Below, one piece after another: positions 8,946-19,300 of a stretch of DNA of 64,000 bases. The DNA comes from Chamaesiphon sp. 341R_metabat_111 (GTDB lineage Bacteria; Cyanobacteriota; Cyanobacteriia; Cyanobacteriales; Chamaesiphonaceae). The number at the start of each line of letters is the position of its first letter. The stretch's first letter is position 1. Position numbers and translations under genes: made by a program. A model generated the notes under the pieces. The model was given only the letters and a program-made list of their open reading frames with translations, was not told where the DNA came from and did no database searches. The stretch spans positions 1-64,000 of the forward strand of contig JANXVE010000005.1 of NCBI GenBank assembly GCA_025351825.1, in the 5' to 3' direction.

Positions 8946-9590
8946 CTAAGCCATTCTCGTCTCAATTGCCCACCGTGCCAACTCCGTGCGGTTACTAAGT
9001 CCCGTCTTACCTAGCATATTCGAGACGTGACTCTCGATCGTGCGTTGGCTGACATTCATTTGAATGGCGATTTCCCGATTGGCGAGTCCTCTGGCGACTA
9101 GTTGAACTACTTTCAATTCGGTGGGAGTCAGTTCGACGCTGGCTGGAACTTGGATTGAGGAGTTGTCGTCAGTGCCATCTGTATGTAGTAGTAGCCGATT
9201 GGTTTGCTTGAGCGAGGACTCGACTTGAGCGACGAGTTCTTCTGGCTCAAATGGTTTCACCATATAGACATCAGCACCCAAATTCAATCCCTTGATCCGA
9301 TCTTGGCTCTGCCCTCTAGCCGAGAGGAATAAGACTGGAATCCAGCTCGTGCGAGGATCTTGGCGAACATTTTCAATTAGGGCATAGCCGTCCATCTCTG
9401 GCATCATGATGTCACAGACGATCATATCGGGGAGACTCAGGGACAGGAGATGTAGAGCTTCCTTGCCATTATCGGCGGTGAGTACTTCATAACCCCGAAA
9501 CTCCAAATAATCCCTGACTAATAAAATGAGATTGGGATCGTCATCGATTAATAGTAGTCGTTTCCGGTCTTTTCCACCAACTGCTTTCAT
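8946..9590 (-). CDS. NarL/LuxR-type response regulator (Rre1/Ycf29-like)
   Basis: A 214-residue two-domain response regulator. The receiver domain (residues about 10 to 125) has the acidic pair IDDDP, the phospho-acceptor Asp60 in IVCDIMMPEMDGY and the conserved Lys in VYMVKPFEP. The C-terminal LuxR-type helix-turn-helix (residues about 150 to 210, LTPTELKVVQLVARGLANREIAIQMN) binds DNA. Length and sequence resemble the cyanobacterial/plastid Ycf29-Rre1 lineage linked to stress responses; that orthology is my inference. No histidine kinase is adjacent. Confidence 0.85.
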   Translation of the reverse strand: MKAVGGKDRKRLLLIDDDPNLILLVRDYLEFRGYEVLTADNGKEALHLLSLSLPDMIVCDIMMPEMDGYALIENVRQDPRTSWIPVLFLSARGQSQDRIKGLNLGADVYMVKPFEPEELVAQVESSLKQTNRLLLHTDGTDDNSSIQVPASVELTPTELKVVQLVARGLANREIAIQMNVSQRTIESHVSNMLGKTGLSNRTELARWAIETRMA

Positions 9591-10079
9591 GATCTTCTTT
9601 GACTAAATTTAACCGTTTTTGTCGAGCGAGAGTTTGTATTTAACCACTTATTATCGGATCGAAATGTTGCCCAATCGTCACTCTATTCCGACAAAATAAC
9701 TTTAATAAGAAAGATTATAATTGTCACGAGCAGATAAGCAGTCGGGGTTACTAGGTTTTAGATAGCGATCGGATTTACCTGCGATTGATTTATAGCTATA
9801 GGATAGACTATAGATCGGCTCGATCGACAGCAACCTTTCTCGATCGGCAACTTAGATGTGTATCGATAGTACTCTAAAGAACGCAACCTTTATGGTAATG
9901 ATTAACATTGACTAAATAATAAATCAGTCTAAGTGCAGATTTTGCGTCAATTTTGTAGATGTAGTCAAGTAAGGGTGTAGCATTTTTTACCAAGATTAGT
10001 AAAAAATTAAGAATATGGCTGAAAGCCGATCTTTGGGATCGACTGGGTTGTTACTTCAACTAAAGAATAATTAATGTCC
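9591..10079. other. Intergenic region without recognisable gene
   Basis: About 490 AT-rich bases separate the ABC exporter from the response regulator. I see no coding frame of interest, no tRNA-like fold and no strong terminator. Short duplicated CAACCTTT words occur near 9832 and 9890. The regulator's promoter should lie at the left end. Confidence 0.5.
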
Positions 10080-11822
10080 CTAATGCAATAATTCTTCTAA
10101 CTGATTTTGCTTGCACAACCATTGATACAAGCCTACTTTACCCAGCAACTCTGAATGGGTACCTGTTTGGACAATTTCACCTTTATCCATCACAAAAATC
10201 CGATCAGCTGTCGCAGCAGCGGATAATTGGTGGGTGATGAAGATGACTGTGGCTTTTTGCCCAGCTTGGGAGAGATTTTGCAAAATGGCTGTAGCTGTCT
10301 GATTGTCCACACTTGATAATGCATCGTCTAAAATCAAAATCGGTGCGTTGAGCAGCAACGCGCGGGCTAATGCGGTACGTTGGCGTTGTCCACCAGAGAG
10401 GGTAATTCCCCGTTCACCAACGATGGTATCGTATTGTTCGGGAAAGTTCAGGATTTCGCCATGAATTTGACCGAGTTTTGCAGCGGCTTCGACAGTGTTT
10501 CTACTAGCTAATGGATCGCCATAGCGGATATTATTCTCGATCGAAGTACTGAATAAAAAGCTCTCCTGGGGTACATAGGCAATTGCCTTACGAAGATCGT
10601 CTAAGCTCAAGCTGGTAATATCGTAGCCATCGACAAATAAACTAGCTTCAGGTATTTCTAATAATCGGGGTAAAGCATTTGCCAGCGTCGATTTGCCCGA
10701 ACCAATTGGCCCGACGATCGCGATCGTTTCGCCTGCCCTAATGGTAAAGTTAAGCTGTTTGAGGGCGGGTTTCTCAGCACCTGGATAGGTGTAGCTAAAA
10801 TCTTGGGCGGCGATTTGCCCCTGAAAGGTGGTACCGATCTGTAATGATGTCGGTGCATCAGCGATTTTGGGTTGAGCGAATAGAATTGCTTCAACTCGAT
10901 CGATACTGACTTCACCTCGCTGGTATGCTGTAATTGTGAATCCCAATAGTGCGGTAGGGAAAATTAAATTCTGGGCATAAATTACCAAAGATAGAAAGCC
11001 ACCAACACTGATCTCTTGGTTGGCGATCGCGAGTCCACCTTGCCATAATAATACCAGCAAACTGATCGAAGCTAGTCCCTGAATAATTGGGAAAATAGTA
11101 TTGCGTGATTCAGCTAATTTGAGATTGGCTTTAAATAATTCCTGATTCTTTTTCCGAAAGGCTTTGCGTTCGGTTTCTTCCTGAGCATAGATTTTGATCA
11201 GCGAAATTCCGCTCATATCTTCTTGAATCAACTCACTCAAATCGGAGATTGATTCCTGCACCACTACCTGTTGATCTCGCAGTTGCCCACTGAATAGCTG
11301 CACTGCAATCAACATCAATGGATACACAGCTAGTGCCATCAGAGTCAGCTTGACATTGATATACAGCATCGCAGGTAAAGTGAGGGTGTAGGCAAAGATG
11401 ATATTCGCTGTGCTCAACACAGCGAAACCCACCAACCGCATGATGTTCTCGACATCGCTGGTAAACCTATTAATTAGATCTCCAACTGTCACAATTGCAA
11501 AATAACCTGGCTCCAGCCGGAGAATCTGCTCAAAGATATTTTGCTTCATCGTAGATTGGACTTGTCGCCCCACCCCAAAAATTAGAATGCGGGAAGTCAT
11601 CCGCACCACCCACATGATCGAAGTCAGTCCGACAATCGCGATCGCCAGTTGCGTGAGATAATCACTAGTAGCCGAAGTTTTGAGGGTATCAATTCCAGTT
11701 CTAATCGAAAGCGGAATATAGACACTCAAAGCGTTGACGATGAACAAGGCAAAGATACCTTGAGCAACCTGCCACTTGTAGGGATTGAGATAATTGAGCA
11801 GCTTTTGGAAACGAGACATCAA
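10080..11822 (-). CDS. ABC transporter, fused permease/ATPase (MsbA/MdlB-type exporter)
   Basis: A 580-residue half-transporter with six predicted membrane segments in residues about 1 to 300 and a C-terminal nucleotide-binding domain. Walker A is GPIGSGKSTLAN (near residue 369), the signature is LSGGQRQRTALARAL, Walker B is ILILDDALSSVD, followed by the switch His in FITHQLSA. Such exporters act as homo- or heterodimers in lipid, peptide or drug export. The substrate cannot be told. It is a monocistronic gene whose upstream gap carries a short palindromic repeat. Confidence 0.88.
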   Translation of the reverse strand: MMSRFQKLLNYLNPYKWQVAQGIFALFIVNALSVYIPLSIRTGIDTLKTSATSDYLTQLAIAIVGLTSIMWVVRMTSRILIFGVGRQVQSTMKQNIFEQILRLEPGYFAIVTVGDLINRFTSDVENIMRLVGFAVLSTANIIFAYTLTLPAMLYINVKLTLMALAVYPLMLIAVQLFSGQLRDQQVVVQESISDLSELIQEDMSGISLIKIYAQEETERKAFRKKNQELFKANLKLAESRNTIFPIIQGLASISLLVLLWQGGLAIANQEISVGGFLSLVIYAQNLIFPTALLGFTITAYQRGEVSIDRVEAILFAQPKIADAPTSLQIGTTFQGQIAAQDFSYTYPGAEKPALKQLNFTIRAGETIAIVGPIGSGKSTLANALPRLLEIPEASLFVDGYDITSLSLDDLRKAIAYVPQESFLFSTSIENNIRYGDPLASRNTVEAAAKLGQIHGEILNFPEQYDTIVGERGITLSGGQRQRTALARALLLNAPILILDDALSSVDNQTATAILQNLSQAGQKATVIFITHQLSAAATADRIFVMDKGEIVQTGTHSELLGKVGLYQWLCKQNQLEELLH

Positions 11823-12034
11823 GTAAAAGTTGGGAGATGGGAGTTCGGAGATGGAGTAATCAGTGGGTACCTACAAGTTATCTGTAGGGGTGCCCTTTAT
11901 GGGTACCCAAGGGTTCTGGCGACTATCTAAAAATCCAGCAGACAAATCCTAACAGGAGTAGATCTTCTGTGATAAAATCATAGGTTTGTGGCACTGTCTC
12001 AAATATAACTTAGAAAGCTTAAATAGAAATCGAT

Positions 12035-12493
12035 ATGGCAAAGCGCGTACAGTTAGTTTTAAACCAAGATGTCCGTAAGTTGGGCAAAAATGGTGATTTA
12101 GTCGAAGTAGCACCTGGTTATGCTCGTAACTATCTCATCCCGCAGAAGATTGCTGCAAATGTCACGCCTGGATTGCTCAAGCAAGCTGAAAAGCGTCGCG
12201 AAGTCGAACGTCTGCGCTTACTAGCACTCAAAGAAGTTGCTGTGACTCAAAAAGCAGCCATCGATAAAGTGGGTAAATTCTCGATCTCTAAGCAAGTTGG
12301 TGAAAACGAGTCAATTTTTGGTACTGTCACCACCACAGAAGTTGCTGAACTAATCAAAAATGCCACTGGACAAGAAATCGATAAGCGCGATATCACTCTG
12401 CCAGATGTATCCAAAATCGGTACTTACAAAGCTGAACTCAAGCTTCACCCCGAAGTTGTCGTTACTGTCGATATCGAAGTCGTCGCGAAGTAA
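12035..12493 (+). CDS. rplI: 50S ribosomal protein L9
   Basis: A 152-residue L9, which binds 23S rRNA at the base of the L1 stalk. The N-terminal domain begins [20 protein letters not shown] and contains the [16 protein letters not shown] signature, then a long helix (residues about 45 to 75) and the C-terminal domain ending [19 protein letters not shown]. In cyanobacteria rplI commonly precedes dnaB, as here. Confidence 0.96.
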   Translation: MAKRVQLVLNQDVRKLGKNGDLVEVAPGYARNYLIPQKIAANVTPGLLKQAEKRREVERLRLLALKEVAVTQKAAIDKVGKFSISKQVGENESIFGTVTTTEVAELIKNATGQEIDKRDITLPDVSKIGTYKAELKLHPEVVVTVDIEVVAK

Positions 12494-12496
12494 GCC

Positions 12497-12541
12497 TAGC
12501 TGCTGTCGTCTAGATCGGGCTGCACCTAGCAGCCTATTTTT
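12497..12541 (+). terminator. Probable rplI terminator
   Basis: TAGCTGCT and AGCAGCCTA (one-base bulge) form a stem right after the rplI stop, followed by five T residues. The stem is short and the loop long, so efficiency is uncertain. Confidence 0.45.
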
Positions 12542-12601
12542 ATATCTCAAATATTTTGGTACAATAGTGCTAGTGATTGATGAATTAAATCCTATCCATT
12601 C

Positions 12602-12705
12602 CTATAGCAATCCTATTTGAAAAGCTTAAACCCTAGAGGGCGGGCACGAGGCACCGCCCCTACAGGTTAACGTTACTGCACAGAACTCAAATAGGATCGC
12701 CATAG
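12602..12705. repeat. MITE-like element with 19-bp terminal inverted repeats
   Basis: Left terminus CTATAGCAATCCTATTTGA and right terminus TCAAATAGGATCGCCATAG are inverted copies with two mismatches, enclosing about 66 bases that include a GGGCGGGCACGAGG segment shared with another repeat near 22630. Parts of the same terminus occur near 22654 and 28670. There is no coding capacity, so if mobile it depends on a transposase elsewhere. Confidence 0.65.
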
Positions 12706-12780
12706 TAGGTTGGGCGGGTTTAAAGTAAATTTCTAGCTTTGTTTCGATCGATTCTATAAACCCGCCCCTACAGATTTTAG

Positions 12781-15700
12781 ATGTCAGATACACCCAACTT
12801 TCGATCGACAAGTCTGATTCCGCCCCAGAATATTGAAGTTGAGGAAGCCATTCTGGGCGGTATCCTACTCGATCCAGAGGCAATTGGGCGGGTTGCGGAG
12901 AAGCTAGTTCCTGAAGCATTTTATATCCCGACACATACGGGCATCTATCAAGCATTTTTAGCTCTAAATAGTCAGGGTAAACCGACAGATTTACTCGCGG
13001 TTACTGACTGGTTGATCGATCGAAATCAACTTGAAAAAATTGGTGGACAGGCGAAATTAATTCAATTGCTCGAACGAACTGTTAGTGCAGTAAATATTGA
13101 TTCCCTCGCCGTATTGGTAATGGATAAATATATTCGACGGGAGCTAATTAAAGCAGGTACAGAAGTCACTCAATTGGGCTATGCGGCCGATCGACCCCTG
13201 GAAACTGTCCTCGATGAGTCAGAGCAACAAATCCTCAATTTGACCCAGGCTAGACCCAAGCAAGGGCTGACTCCGATCAAAGAAATCGTTGCCACTACCT
13301 ATCAAGATATTCAAGATCGGCACGATAAACTGATTCCGCCTGGATTGACTACTGATTTTAGCGATCTCGATGGGATGACAGGGGGGTTTCAACGATCGGA
13401 TCTAATCATCATAGCTGGTCGTCCGTCAATGGGTAAATGCCTAGCCTATGACTCTGAAATAGTGTTAGCTGATGGTTCAATTAAAACTATTCAAGAACTA
13501 TATCATCAGCAACAAGCAGAGATTTTAACTCTCAATAATAACTGGCAATTTAGTCTAACTAAACCATCTGCATATATCGATGATGGGATTAAACCAGTGT
13601 TTAAAGTTACGACAAGATTGGGCAGGTCGATCGAAACCACAATTACACATCCTTATTTGACATTGGATGGCTGGCAGCCATTATCAGCATTACAAGTAGG
13701 GGATAAGATAGCTATTCCTAGAGTAATACCTATATTTGGAAAAGAATTAATTCGAGAGTGTGAGGTTAAACTATTAGGATATCTGATTGGTGATGGCTGT
13801 CTAACTCAAAATAGAGTTAGTTTTACTAATATCAATCCACTAATTCAATCAGACTTTACGGCTGCTGTTCTGGAATTTGGTAATCTTAAAGTTCGGTTGG
13901 AAACATCAAATGGAACTCGTGCGACAAGTTTATTCGTCACAGCTAATTTAGAGCAATCTCATGTCAATCGACAGCGATTTGGAGCAAAACTCAAACATTT
14001 TTTGAAAGTTAAGTGCAAAATTTCAGACAGAAAAATCGCTCGAGAAATTGGGGTTAGCCCATCTTTGCTTTGTCAATGGAAAAAAGGAATATGTGCTCCT
14101 ACGCCAGAAATGTTAAACCGATTGTGTGAACGGCTGAAAATCAATCCCACGGAACTAGTAAAATCAGATCTAGATATTAATTCTGATAATAGCCTACTGT
14201 ATTGGCTCAGATCGATTGGTTTGGCAGAGCGTACAGCGCATCACAAATTTGTACCAGATTTTATATTCACACTTCAAAAGCCTTTAGTAGCGTTATTTAT
14301 TAATCGTTTATTTGCTACAGATGGTTGGGCTTCCGTACTCTCTAGCGGACAAGCACAGTTAGGATTTGCCTCTGTCAGTGAGAAATTAGCACGCCAAGTT
14401 CAACATTTATTACTAAGATTTGGGATTGTAACTCAACTCCGGTATAGATCCGTTAAGTACAAACAAGAGCGGCGTGATGCTTGGCAGCTAGATCTTACTG
14501 ATGCTCGATCGATTTCTACATTTATTAGAGAGATTGGGATATTTAGCAAAGAAACAGCAGTAGAAAAAGTTCGCGAAGTATTATTAACTAAAAAATACCA
14601 AACCAATCGAGATCTAATTCCGATCTCCGTGTGGTCGAATCTCGATCTTGCTAGAGGCAGTGAAAGTTGGCAATCAGTAGCTACCCGTGCAGGTATTGTC
14701 GGTGCATCAAATATTCATGTTGGCAAAAGAGCACCAACACGAGATAGATTGCTGCAACTAGCAACTGCTGTTAACGATCCAAACCTAAAATATTTGGCAG
14801 CTAGCCAAGTATATTGGGATGAGATTGTCTCGATCGAACATACTGGCGAAAAACAAGTCTACGATCTGACGATTTCTGATACTCACAACTTTGTGGCAAA
14901 TGATATCTGCGTTCATAATACGGCGATTAGTTTGAATATTGCCTACAACATGGCAAAATTACATAACCTGCCAGTATTAGTATTTAGCTTGGAAATGTCC
15001 AAGAATCAGTTGGTGCAACGATTGATTGCTAGTGAAGCTGGAGTAGATAGTAATCGGCTCAGGGCGGGGCGAATTAGTCCCAATGAATGGGACTCGGTAT
15101 ATAAAGCAGTAGACAGGATTTCTGAGCTACCAATCTTCATCGATGACAATGCCAGTATGATGCTGATGGAGATGCGAAGTCAGGCGCGTAAATTGCAAGC
15201 CGAGCATGGTGGCACGTTGGGATTGATCATGATCGATTACCTGCAATTGATGGAAGGTAGTAGTGATAATCGCGTGCAAGAAATCTCGAAAATTACTCGT
15301 GGATTGAAAGGATTGGCACGGGAATTGCAGGTACCATTAATTGCATTATCGCAATTAAGTCGAGGCGTGGAAGCGAGAAATAATAAGCGTCCAATGATGT
15401 CAGATTTGAGAGAGTCAGGTTGTCTAACTGGGGATACTCTAATTACGATGGCGGATAATGGTATTCAAATGCCCATTCGAGATCTAGTCAATAAATCTGA
15501 TTTTACAGTATGGGCACTTGATGAAACAACGATGCAACTTAAACGAGCTGTTGTCAGTCATGCATTTGCTACTGGGATCAAGCCTATCTGGAAAATTCAA
15601 ACACAATCAGGTAGAACAATCAAAGCAACGGCTAATCATCAGTTTTTAACTATTCATGGCTGGAAGAGATTAGATGAATTAGCAATAAATGACAGACTTG

Positions 15701-16056
15701 CAGTACCTAGAAAAACTCCTCTGCCTAATCTGAAACAATCGATGAGTGATAGCGATGTTTATTGGGATAAAATTGTGTCAATTGTTCCTGATGGTGAGTC
15801 GGATGTATACGATCTGACGGTACCTCACTTTCACAATTTCATTGCCAATAATATTATCGCTCACAATTCGATCGAACAAGATGCGGATTTGATTATGATG
15901 CTGTATCGGGATGCTTATTATAATCCAGATACACCCGATCGAGATATTACAGAACTAATTATCACTAAACATCGAAATGGCCCAACTGGAGTAGTAAAAT
16001 TAGTCTTCGATCCAGCTTTGACTAAGTTTAAAAATTTGGCACGCCCAATGAATTAG
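12781..16056 (+). CDS. dnaB: Replicative DNA helicase DnaB containing two inteins
   Basis: A 1091-residue precursor; without the two inteins the mature helicase is 448 residues, the normal size. It unwinds DNA at the fork and loads primase. The N-terminal domain starts RSTSLIPPQNIEVEEAILGG. The first intein (residues 220 to 713) interrupts the Walker A loop after GRPSMGK, so the helicase cannot bind ATP until splicing rejoins it to TAISLN. The second (residues 881 to 1029) splits MSDLRESG from SIEQDADLIMMLYRD. Walker B is in GLIMIDYLQLM. Both sites are known intein hot spots in DnaB. Start ATG 12781 gives the family N-terminus. Confidence 0.96.
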   Translation: MSDTPNFRSTSLIPPQNIEVEEAILGGILLDPEAIGRVAEKLVPEAFYIPTHTGIYQAFLALNSQGKPTDLLAVTDWLIDRNQLEKIGGQAKLIQLLERTVSAVNIDSLAVLVMDKYIRRELIKAGTEVTQLGYAADRPLETVLDESEQQILNLTQARPKQGLTPIKEIVATTYQDIQDRHDKLIPPGLTTDFSDLDGMTGGFQRSDLIIIAGRPSMGKCLAYDSEIVLADGSIKTIQELYHQQQAEILTLNNNWQFSLTKPSAYIDDGIKPVFKVTTRLGRSIETTITHPYLTLDGWQPLSALQVGDKIAIPRVIPIFGKELIRECEVKLLGYLIGDGCLTQNRVSFTNINPLIQSDFTAAVLEFGNLKVRLETSNGTRATSLFVTANLEQSHVNRQRFGAKLKHFLKVKCKISDRKIAREIGVSPSLLCQWKKGICAPTPEMLNRLCERLKINPTELVKSDLDINSDNSLLYWLRSIGLAERTAHHKFVPDFIFTLQKPLVALFINRLFATDGWASVLSSGQAQLGFASVSEKLARQVQHLLLRFGIVTQLRYRSVKYKQERRDAWQLDLTDARSISTFIREIGIFSKETAVEKVREVLLTKKYQTNRDLIPISVWSNLDLARGSESWQSVATRAGIVGASNIHVGKRAPTRDRLLQLATAVNDPNLKYLAASQVYWDEIVSIEHTGEKQVYDLTISDTHNFVANDICVHNTAISLNIAYNMAKLHNLPVLVFSLEMSKNQLVQRLIASEAGVDSNRLRAGRISPNEWDSVYKAVDRISELPIFIDDNASMMLMEMRSQARKLQAEHGGTLGLIMIDYLQLMEGSSDNRVQEISKITRGLKGLARELQVPLIALSQLSRGVEARNNKRPMMSDLRESGCLTGDTLITMADNGIQMPIRDLVNKSDFTVWALDETTMQLKRAVVSHAFATGIKPIWKIQTQSGRTIKATANHQFLTIHGWKRLDELAINDRLAVPRKTPLPNLKQSMSDSDVYWDKIVSIVPDGESDVYDLTVPHFHNFIANNIIAHNSIEQDADLIMMLYRDAYYNPDTPDRDITELIITKHRNGPTGVVKLVFDPALTKFKNLARPMN
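13438..14919 (+). mobile_element. DnaB intein 1 with LAGLIDADG homing endonuclease
   Basis: A 494-residue in-frame intein. It begins with Cys (CLAYDSEIVLADG, block A), has a block B THPYLTL-type His, and ends VANDICVHN with the next extein residue Thr. The endonuclease motifs are LLGYLIGDG (precursor residues 331 to 339) and LFINRLFATDG, each with its acidic residue, so the nuclease may be active. Between them is a helix-turn-helix-like stretch (ISDRKIAREIGVSPSLLCQW) that may aid DNA recognition. Such inteins home into intein-free dnaB alleles. Confidence 0.93.
15421..15867 (+). mobile_element. DnaB intein 2, mini-intein without endonuclease
   Basis: A 149-residue intein starting CLTGDTLITMADNG, with block B-like ATANHQFLT and block F/G ending YDLTVPHFHNFIANNIIAHN, the next extein residue being Ser. 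It has only the splicing (Hint) domain and no LAGLIDADG motifs, so it cannot home by itself. It is of minimal splicing size, consistent with loss of an ancestral endonuclease. Confidence 0.92.
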
Positions 16057-16329
16057 AATTGGGTCGAGATTGCAGCGATGGTAAATAGTGGTAATCTGAG
16101 TTTTGACAGGGTTGGGGTGTATATTTGCCCTATTTGGGAACACACTGGCTAAAAACTGATTCTTATACTTACGGCTAAAAGAGTTGTGATGGTGACGATC
16201 GAGTGTCAATATCGGGCACAATATCACTGGAGGGCTATGCCATGTCGATTGAGCCTGAATATGTGATAGCCTACATTCTTAATCCAACTATCGGTCTTAC
16301 CCCCATTTTACCCAGAGGTTGAGCAGCGA

Positions 16330-19300
16330 GTGACAACCAAGCCGAGCGATAAATCGAGCGAATCCAAGCCCAAGCAACCTCTATTAGTTACTAAAGCACC
16401 ACGCAGTCGTGATTGGTTGCATTTGTTTCTAAAAACTGGTGGTGCGATTGGTTTGGGTTTATGCTTGTTGGGAATAATTGGGGTTGGAATAGGTCAATGG
16501 TGGGCAAAAAAAAATCTCGCACCGATTGTAGCGCAGGAATTGACAAAGACGCTCAAACGACCGATTAGTTTGGGTGAGATTGAGAATATTTGGTTCGATG
16601 AAGTGCATCTGAAAAATGCTAATATTCCAGCATATGGTCGGGATCTTAATCGATTAGCTGTAAAAGATATTATTGTTAAATTCGATCCGCTTAAATTAGC
16701 ATTCGATCGAACATTAAAGTTAGATATTAGATTAGTCGCTCCGAGTATTTACCTAGCTCAGAATATCAAAGGCAATTGGATCGATATTCCCGCTCAGAAG
16801 AAGACTCCGCCTAGTCCGATTAAGGTAGAAGTTGGTACTGTTAGTATTGAGAATGCTCTGATTGTTGTGGTTCCTTTTAGTAAGAATCCTCAGCCAGTGA
16901 CGATTAGTAAAATCGATCTTCAGGCGGAGGTAGATGAGAGTCAACATCTGGCTACGTTTAATAGTGGGGCGCAGTTTGAGCAGCAGGGGCAGGTACAAAT
17001 TCAGGGGAATACTTTAATTGCCAATGGCAAAACTGAGCTAGTGGTTAAAGGGCAAAAACTGGATGTAGCCGCTGCAACACGAATTGTCAAAATACCTGAA
17101 GTAACGATCGTGCGGGGTAGTGTAGATGGCGATCTGAATTTAGCGATCGAACCTCAAAAATCTCTGAAGATTAGTAGTAAACTATTGGTGCATGATGGCA
17201 AACTAGCGATTAATTATGTGCCGCGTAATTTAGACCAAATTAATGGCTGGATTGAGGTATCTGAACGGGCAGTTAAGTTCAACGATGTCTCAACTAAATA
17301 CGATCGCGTGGCGGGAGTAGTTAGTGGCGATCTGAATTATTATACTGGCTATCAGCTTAGGGCTAAACTAGCACCGACTACTCTGCCAGATATTATCAAA
17401 AGTATCGATGTTCAGTCACCTTTTCCCCTAGCTGGTACGGCAATTGGTACATTAAAATTAGGCGGGAAATTAGATCGTCCAATTCTAACGGGCAAGTTTA
17501 ATAATAACCAAACTAATCGCGTCGATCTAGTCGATCTCGATCGAGTTAGCGGTAACTTTAAATTTGCTAATAATAAAATTAGCTTAAATGCCACCGCCCA
17601 GCCTAAATTGGGTGGGCAGATTTCTACCCAAGGGGAGATCCAGCTTTTAAAAACCCCCCAGACACGGTTTCAGGTGCAGGGTAGCCAACTACCAGGAGAT
17701 GCCCTCACGCGGCTATACGGTGCCAAATTGCCCTCGCAGGTACAAACGGGTGCGGCGACGGTGCAGGGGACGATTGGGGGAGCTGGTAACGATATTTATA
17801 CCAATCTGCGGGTGGCGGCACCTGAAGCTACTTATCCAGCTACGGCAGATCTCCAGGTTACGCCCCAGGGGAAGACGATTGTGCGGGGTGCGACGGTAGC
17901 AGCAGTGGGGGGAAAAGTATTCGCAGCGGGAGAAGTAACGAGGACTAATTGGCGGCTCAATTTTCAACCGCAGGGTTTGGATACACAGAAATTAGCCCGA
18001 ATTGGGAAGTTCAGTTTACCGAGTAATTATGGTGGAAAATTAAGCGGAAATATTCAGGCGGCGGGACTAAATAGCGATCTAGATCTCGATCGAATCCAAG
18101 CTAGTGGGCAATTGAATTTACAATTAGCAGCGGGGCAAATTGTCGCGAATCGATTGAAGATCGATCGCGGGAGTTGGCAGGCTAATATTAGTAGTAATGG
18201 GCTGGATCTTCAGCAGTTGGGTACGGTTGAATCGGTGCAGGGCGAAAGTCAGCTACCAGCCGGAAGTGTAAGCGGAAGTTTTAATCTCAGCGGTACTAAT
18301 CTTCAGCAATTCAACCCTAGTCGAATTCTTGCCAAAGGTAGTGGGAAAGTAAAGCTTAAAGCTGGAGAGATTCAGTCAGATAATCTCACGATTAATAATG
18401 GTGATTGGCAGGGACTATTTACTACCAAAGATCTTAAACTAGCTGAGTTTAATCCTCGCGTTAATGGTCGATTGACTGGAGCTTTTAACCTCGCGGGTAA
18501 CATCCAAAAGTTAAAGCCGGAATCAATTCGAGGTGTCGGCACAGGTATCTTGAATTTACCTCAAGGTAAAATTATCGGCAACAACTTACAGATCGATCGA
18601 GGGAAGTGGCAAGGCAATCTTCAGTCTTCATCATTAATTCTGGGTGGTTTAGCTCCTGAAATTCCGCTGAAGTTTAGAAATGCCAAGCTCGAGGGTAAGA
18701 TCGATATTGCTGGCAACTTGCAACAGCTTAAACCCGAAAATTTGAATATTACGGGTAATGCTAAATTAAGTCTAGCTAGTGGCACAATTGCTGGCAATCA
18801 ACTAGAACTTAGATCGGGAAAATGGCGCGGGAATTTTGGAGTCGATCGATTAAAATTAGGCAGCGTTAGTGACGATTTACCTGAAGACTTTAAAGCTGCT
18901 CAATTAACTGGTAATTTTAGAGCTGCGGGAGATTTAGCAAAGTTTAGTCTCGATCGATTGCAGGTATTCGGTACTGGCGATCTAAGCCTTGCTGGTGCTA
19001 AGGTTCGCGCTACGGGCTTCAAGTTAGATGAGGGTAATTGGTCGAGCGATATCGCGCTAACTGGTGTCCAGTTGGGTAATTTCAATCGACAGCTACCACC
19101 ACAAATTCAAGCGAGCAAACTTAGTGGCAAGTTTACTCTAGCTGGAAATGTCAACAAACTAGCACCAACGGCAATTCAAGCAAGTGGAGATGCAAACTTA
19201 AAGCTGGTAAATGGTGGTGAAATTGAAGCCGATAATCTGAGTATTGCAAATGGAATCTGGCAAAGCGATCTAGCAGTTCGAGGATTACAGTTGGGCGCAG

